The notes under the pieces: generated by a model | Databases searched by the model: none | What the model saw: the letters and a program-made list of their open reading frames with translations, nothing else | What the model was told of the DNA's origin: nothing | In this document: positions 58,984 through 64,000 of the stretch, in pieces | Layout of the letters: the number at the start of each line of letters is the position of its first letter | How positions within the stretch are numbered: position 1 is the first letter of the stretch | Assembly: GCF_000003195.3 (NCBI RefSeq) | Contig: NC_012874.2 | Span: 62,129,768 to 62,193,767, forward strand | DNA length: 64,000 bases | Reading direction: 5' to 3' | Source of the DNA: Sorghum bicolor | Taxonomy: Eukaryota; Streptophyta; Magnoliopsida; Poales; Poaceae | Program-made: the position numbers and the translations under genes

Positions 58984-59085
58984 CGTGGACACTACAATTG
59001 CATGGGATAGTTGATTTTTAATTATATATGATAGTGAGTTCTTAGTTGGACAGCTTGCATGTTGAGAGATTAGATCGTGGAGTTT
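58984..59085. repeat. Second 103-bp unit, right part
   Basis: This is the continuation of the unit split by CACTA-8 (see 49,297). It follows the CGT target duplication at 58,984-58,986. Confidence 0.75.
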
Positions 59086-59122
59086 AGCTAACTAGGAGTA
59101 TAAAATTGGCATGGCTAGTGAA

Positions 59123-60238
59123 CACTACCGGACTCTAGTGCCAAAGGCCCAAATACACTCGGCGAAGCTTTTATCAAGCGTCACACTCAGCAAAGACCGC
59201 ACGGAAAATCTTTCGCACAGAAAGTTTTTCATTAGCAAAGCGGTTCTTTGTTGAGTGCTCTTTTTCAGGCACTTAGCAAAGCCTTTGATTGAAACAAAAA
59301 AAAACATAAAAAATCAAAAAAAAAGGGAAGCCCCCAACAGCTAGCGTCCGCATGATGGTGATGAAGTCATAGTCGTGACATTTTTCATGCAAAATACACT
59401 GTTGGTGGGATTTGAACCCGTAACCTCCCTATCTTACATCTCCCTTCCGAATCATTGCACCACACAATCAATTGTGTCTATATGGCATTTCGGTTCCTCA
59501 TATATTATATCAAACCACATGTAAATTAATTATTTCAGGCAAATCAAAAATTGACAACTATAAAGTTTTATAACTTTTCGAAATCTATAATTTTGATTTA
59601 GGGAGTTTCTCCATCTGAGGTCGTTTATAAAATTTGAATTTCAAATTTGAGAAATTCAAAAGTAGTTTTTGTATCACAAGATAATTTCAAATCAAAAAGT
59701 TATTAACTTTAAAGTTTAGTAACTTTTTAAGATCTATAAAGTTTAATTAGGAAGTTTTTCTATCTGAGGTCATTTGAAAATTTCGTATTTTTAAATTTTC
59801 AAATAAACACACAATTTTGCATGACACGATGAACTCAAATGAAAAAGTTTATCAGCTACAAAATTTCATAACTTCTCAAGATCTACAAAGTTTATTTTGG
59901 TTGTTTGGTCATTTATTCATCTGACATGGTGATTCCAATATTTTTCACAAAACTTATATATCTCTTATAGTTTCTAAGCTACAAGAGATATATGTAAAAT
60001 TTATAAATAAATTTATTTTTACTTTATCATATAAAGAAAATAACAAACATAAAGATTCTAGATCTTGAGAAGTTATATAACTTTGTAGTTGAAAATTTTT
60101 TGATTTTATTTATTTAGGGTTTCAAAATTCAATTTGAAAATTTCTTTGCTGGATGTTTTTTTTTACACTCGCTTCTTTCTTCTTTGCTGAGGTGCCCGAA
60201 CCATTTGACACTCGTAAAAGAGCCCAATTCCGGTAATG
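59123..60238 (+). mobile_element. CACTA-9, degenerate non-coding CACTA element
   Basis: The left end CACTACCGGACTC pairs with right end CCAATTCCGGTAATG, where TAGTG has become TAATG. Flanks are GAA and GGA. Degenerate CACTCGGC/TTTGC.GAGTG repeats lie at 59,155-59,285 and 60,145-60,225. The interior holds a tRNA-like stretch (59,401-59,466) and the AACTACAAAGTTT/GATCTACAA repeats (59,535-59,900). No coding sequence. Confidence 0.8.
59401..59466 (-). other. tRNA-like segment inside CACTA-9
   Basis: The minus strand has GTGTGGTGCAATGATTCGGA and ACGGGTTCAAATCCCACC, the latter an excellent B-box match. It occupies the same position relative to the left array and internal module as in CACTA-1. Confidence 0.55.
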
Positions 60239-60790
60239 GGAGCAACCTTTGACCAAAATTCATTGATCTTTACCTACGGGATTACTGAAGTATTTCTTCC
60301 AACGAATGGTCCAGACACATTCATCTGATTATGAACTGTATTTGTTGAAAATATCTGTGCATAGGGGTGCAAAAATAGAATAATTTCAGCAGTTATACAA
60401 ATAAAACTATATGGAGAAAACAATAATCGATCCGCAGCCCTAAACTATGGACAAAATCACAGGAACATGGTAAGTACCCCGAATTCATTTGTGTCTCCAA
60501 ATGGAACAAAAAGGCGGCACAAATGATGGTTAGAGACAGTCTTAGTTGCTTTGTAATAAATGGGATTTGTAGCCTTAAATATAATCATCATAAGAGCAAG
60601 TAAAATAAGGGGTTATAGTGGTCTGTATGCTGACGTGAAAGAGAGAGAAGAAAAGAGACAAAAGAAGCTGGTTTATAGTCAAGTTATACACAAGAACTAA
60701 AAATTCTGTGAGACAGATAAGAAGGCTACTGAAAACTTATATAATTTGACTAGCAATTCTCACTGAAACTTTTCCTAATCGCTAATCCTA
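60239..60790. other. Unassigned interval
   Basis: A/T-rich; no gene or element ends recognised. Confidence 0.4.
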
Positions 60791-61425
60791 CCGTGTGTTT
60801 GGTTCTGGGTTCATTGGGTTGGAGCCACTCCAACCCACGTTTTGGGGATGGCTCCAACCCTTGCTTTGTTTGGTTGCGAGAATGGATTGGAATCGTTCTG
60901 TGTTTGGTTGGAGGAATGAGCTGGGGTGGGATCCATCCCATTTTCTGTTTGGATGGATGGATTCGAACAGAACCTGGATATAGTCACCTATGGACTGAAA
61001 TGGTGAGGTTACCCTCATCAATGTATGATAATTCTCACAAATATAAACAGCACACCGATCAAGTGATGACACATGGTAATTTTATCACAAACTCGAAACA
61101 TTTGAGCAACCAACATATAATTTGTGCTCAACACATAGCAATATTTTCCATGCTTGCACCATGCATCAAGGAACAACGCAACAAATAATATAACCACATA
61201 AAAAGTCTTGCCATATTAGCAATAAAAGTCTTAGGCCATATCCATAGGTACATTACACATAGCAATATCAAGTCTGATGCTTGCACAATGCATCAAGTTC
61301 AAGTCTTACACAATATATAGCAAGTTCAAGACGTCCACATAGCAAGGTACAAGCATACTTAGACCACAAATATAAAGTTCTATGTGGTACTAACAAAAGA
61401 ACCATCCCAAGCATCCAACTTACCC

Positions 61426-62527
61426 TTACTGCCTAGGATAGTTGTCTGCAATGTGCTTTGCAACCCAATTGAATTTATGTTCAAAAGACAAGGAGTTGAA
61501 AGCTCTAGCTATGTGAGGATGTTGGACTAAGTAGGAATGGTAGAAGGATAAGTGAGTCTCATTGAAACTACCCTTAAAAGCCATCACGTTGTCATACAAA
61601 TCAGCCGGCACATCATTGTCTGCTTTCCCTGCTACCTTTATCGCCTTGGCTAACTTGGTACTTCCCCATTTAATTGGAGCCACCAATGGATCATGGTCAG
61701 GCCTGGCCCTCTTCTTGCCCTTGTCCCTCTTGTTAGGATTGGTGGCCTTGGTAGCCGATGAAGTTGCAGCATTGTCTTGCTGAGTTGCACCTATACCACT
61801 ACCACTTTGTACCTCCATCCTCTGCACCTCGTTGTCCCAGTCATCTGTACTTTCTTCCTGTGTACCTAGAGGTACACTTGAGTCCTTTGCAAACCTGCCG
61901 GTAGCCATGGTACTTCCAAATATTGTGTGCATCTCCTCAAGGTGTTGAATAGGCTTGTTTAGGAAATCAGCATCAGCCTTGTGATCCTAGAATAGAGGAA
62001 TAATTCAGCTGCTATATGTTTGAGCAATAATAATTCAGCAACTATGTTTCTAATAATTCAGCAACTATGTTTCTAATAATTCAGCAGCTATGTTTCTAAT
62101 AATTCAGCAGCTATATTTGACAAATAATAATTCAGTAGCTATGTTTGACAAATAATATTCAGCAACTATGTTTGAGCACTAATAATTCAACAAATACCTT
62201 AATATGGCTGTTGTAGTGCTCATCATCAAGAGTTATAGTGAAGGTATCTTCATCCCAACCAGCAGCACTCAAACCACGAAGGTCACAGACTTTTCGAAAC
62301 TTCTTTTGCCATGTCTTAAGGTGATTCTTAACCTGCTCACCACTGCGCACAATGCCAAATTTCTCTTGGAGAGCCTTTGCACATCCATTGTAGTGAACCA
62401 TCTTGAAGGTGGATGAAGTCTTGGTGCCATTAACCACTAAATTGGCAAGGTACTCGAGCATGTAGCCTGACCAAGTTGAAGTCCAAGTAGCATGTCCACC
62501 GGTCCCTGAACTGCCTTCTGGTTCCAT
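61426..62527 (-). CDS. Harbinger Myb/SANT-like DNA-binding protein
   Basis: Two exons, 62,527-62,198 (110 codons) and 61,986-61,426 (187 codons), join in phase to 296 residues. Residues about 13-100 form a Myb/SANT-like (Myb_DNA-bind_3) domain: W-T-S-T-W-S-G-Y-M-L near the start, V-K-N-H-L-K-T-W-Q-K-K-F in the recognition helix region, and G-L-S-A-A-G-W-D-E. The middle is charged with a nuclear-signal-like K-R-D-K-G-K-K-R-A-R. The C-terminus (L-S-F-Y-H-S-Y-L, F-N-W-V-A-K-H-I) is typical of plant Harbinger ORF1 proteins. In characterised systems this protein helps the transposase enter the nucleus and bind ends. No stop or frameshift was seen. Confidence 0.88.
62003..62190. repeat. 24-bp minisatellite in the Myb-like gene intron
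   Basis: AATAATTCAGCAACTATGTT with a variable few-base linker repeats about seven times, all within the single intron of the Myb-like gene. CAACT/CAGCT variants alternate. Confidence 0.88.
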
Positions 62528-62759
62528 TCTTCTACAAAAATAAACAATGCAATATATGTCCTCAAATATTAATCCTAAAAAATGTAACAAATAATGCCAA
62601 CAAATATTAATCCTCACTTGCTGTCCTCAAATAATAATGCCAACAAGAAGCAATCAATTATTTGTAACAAATATGTCCTCAAATACAATTTCAGCCGTCA
62701 AATACAAAGATTACATTGTCCAAACAAATGAAATACAACACAAATTACATTGACCAACA

Positions 62760-63501
62760 CTAGTTTCCATGGCTTAGACGATCTGCCCACATTTGGTCAG
62801 CCAAGCCTTCCCTAAAAGCTAGCATAATGGCATTCTCACTTGCTGTCCCAGCATATGTGGTATGCTGGGTGTCCTCATCGTTGTCACTTGGGACATTGAA
62901 CTCATCACTCCCATCTTCAATCACCCAATTATGAATAATGCAGCAAGCAACAACAATATCAACTTGAGTTTCATAAGGAAAAAATGGAGAGGCATCGTCA
63001 AGAACTTTGAATCTCCTTTTCAGTGCCCCAAATGCTTGCTCAACTATTATTCTCAATGAGCAGTGCCTACGGTTGAACAATTCCTTCTCATTTTGCACCG
63101 GATTACTCCCCCATTCATTCAAGTGGTATCGTACACCCCGAAAAGGGGGTAAAAATCCTGGTTTCGCTCCATATCCAGCATCAACTAGATAATATTTACC
63201 TATCATATGATGCCTAGTTAGGTTACATCTCAATGAAGACCAAATTTATGTACAAGACATAGGTTAATCTATTACCTTGTGGCACACGAAGGCCACCCTC
63301 ACGTGATAAAGCATCACGTAAAACTAGTGCATCATGTGCTGTCCCCTCCCATCCGGCCAACACATAGGTGAACTTTTGGTCAAAATCTACGGCTGCCAGT
63401 ACATTTTGAGTACAATGCTTGTATCTACCACGAAAAGCATGCTGCATTTCCTTTGGAATAGTGGCTCTAATATCTGTACCATCAAGTGCTCCTATACAAT
63501 C
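62760..63501 (-). CDS. Harbinger-type DDE transposase, catalytic exons (5' part not found)
   Basis: Exons 63,501-63,276 and 63,199-62,760 join in phase to 221 codons and a TAG. Domains: D-C-I-G-A-L-D-G-T at the start, A-A-V-D-F-D and A-H-D (first catalytic Asp region), Y-Y-L-V-D-A-G-Y (second Asp) and I-V-E-Q-A-F-G-A-L-K-R-R-F (Glu), the DDE_Tnp_4/HARBI1 pattern. The acidic C-terminus has D-N-D-E-D. All three catalytic positions are present with no stop. Full transposases of this type have about 400 residues, so one or more 5' exons with the helix-turn-helix part are missing from view; an acceptor at 63,502 shows that an exon should lie upstream. Confidence 0.85.
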
Positions 63502-63504
63502 CTA

Positions 63505-63886
63505 TGTGATGTACAAAGAAGTCAAGATTAGGTCAATTAGGTTTGGCAAAAAATATATTTAGAATATGACATAAGGTTGACGACCGGGGCCTACATGTTT
63601 TTTTTTCTTTTGATTTGATTCCAACTTTCCAAGGCGTGAAGGGTAATAATCTAGCGTGCCTTTTCGATTTGCACCCCATTTCTGTCCTTCTTTAGGCGCA
63701 TGTGTCTTGCAATCCTCTGGAACTCCCACTACCCGCTGTGTGCTTTGCTCCGCATGGCTACAGTTGCTCCACTTGGCTATAGTTGGGGCAACAATTGGAC
63801 TGAGCTTCCAGAGAAGCTCCTTTTTTTTCCGTGTGATTTTATAAAATATTTTTGAACTCCAAAAATTTGTAAGCATATACGTCTAT
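63505..63886. other. Unassigned interval upstream of the transposase exons
   Basis: It should hold the intron before 63,501. A 105-codon minus-strand frame at 63,559-63,876 has no recognised domain. I cannot tell whether this is intron or foreign DNA. Confidence 0.35.
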
Positions 63887-64000
63887 GGCCTTGTTTAGTT
63901 CCGAAATTTTTTCGAATTTCGACACTGTAGCATTTTTTTTATTTGACAAATATTATTCAATCATGGACTAATTAGGCTCAAAAAAATCATCTCGTGATTT
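63887..64000. mobile_element. Tourist-like MITE, cut by the window end
   Basis: It begins GGCCTTGTTTAGTTCCGAAA and matches the middle MITE at 21,023 closely through ATGGACTAATTAGGCTC. The other end lies outside. Confidence 0.85.

Larger units (their letters stand above)
60791..63886 (-). mobile_element. PIF/Harbinger element (right limit uncertain)
   Basis: The left end has CGTGTGTTTGGTTCTGGG followed by repeated TGTTTGGTT/TGTTTGGAT blocks (60,793-60,965), the terminal style of PIF/Harbinger and Tourist elements. On the minus strand it carries the two genes expected of the superfamily: a Myb/SANT-like protein (61,426-62,527) and a DDE transposase (62,760-63,501). The other end was not found; transposase 5' exons may lie past 63,505 or beyond the window. 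Confidence 0.8.

Noticed and set aside
63559..63876. 105-codon minus-strand frame as a possible first transposase exon
   Set aside because: It lacks helix-turn-helix or other Harbinger N-terminal features that I recognise, so it is left as unassigned.

Overview
The window is nuclear DNA of a grass, most likely an Andropogoneae member such as Sorghum. It has intron-containing genes with GT/AG junctions and a very dense transposon load. The CACTA (En/Spm) elements have subterminal TTTGCCG arrays, and the Tourist-like MITEs start GGCCTTGTTTAG; from memory both are abundant in sorghum and its relatives. The species is an inference, and no database was searched. Host genes cover only a small part of the 64 kb. 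Nearly everything else can be assigned to transposons by termini, target-site duplications (TSDs) or protein remnants.

Layout. (1) 1-16,294: a tandem duplication of about 8.8 kb. Each unit carries an Agenet/DUF724-type gene followed by the same insertions in the same order (CACTA-1, a tRNA-derived SINE, CACTA-2), so those insertions predate the duplication. Copy A enters the window inside the gene and its 3' half is intact. Copy B has its whole 5' end in view but carries at least five frameshifts. (2) 16,395-25,003: a Tourist-like MITE, a Stowaway-like MITE, CACTA-3, a three-level nest of Tourist-like MITEs and CACTA-4. (3) 25,255-27,084: an intact single-exon coiled-coil gene, with CACTA-4 ending 251 bp before its ATG. 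(4) 27,499-28,732: a 5'-truncated LINE with an 11-bp TSD. (5) 29,410-37,680: a decayed paralogue of the coiled-coil gene, split by a nearly full-length 7.3-kb L1-type LINE. (6) 37,711-40,449: one GGCGG-type element (CACTA-5) with a long TA microsatellite, and CACTA-6. (7) 41,474-43,842: a J-domain pseudogene and, on the minus strand, an intact four-exon papain-like cysteine protease with a TATA box. (8) 45,560-48,702: a probable copia LTR, a MULE transposase fossil, CACTA-7 and a LINE tail. (9) 49,411-58,983: CACTA-8, a 9.6-kb coding element with a 25-bp terminal inverted repeat and a CGT TSD. Its TNP2-like transposase gene is broken by several stops, but its second gene (TNP1/Transposase_24 type) is almost intact. 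(10) 59,123-60,238: CACTA-9. (11) about 60,791 onward: a PIF/Harbinger element on the minus strand with an intact Myb-like gene and intact catalytic transposase exons. A Tourist-like MITE is cut by the window end.

The most unusual structure is in the non-coding CACTA elements. Their subterminal repeats differ (TTTGCCG followed by TGTGC, AGTGC, AGAGC or AGCGC), yet several share an internal architecture: a tRNA-like segment, a GATCTACAA/TTTAGGGAGTTT repeat module, and a core that folds back as a long imperfect inverted repeat. The tRNA-like segment and module also occur at the matching place in coding CACTA-8, whose subterminal repeats are entirely different.
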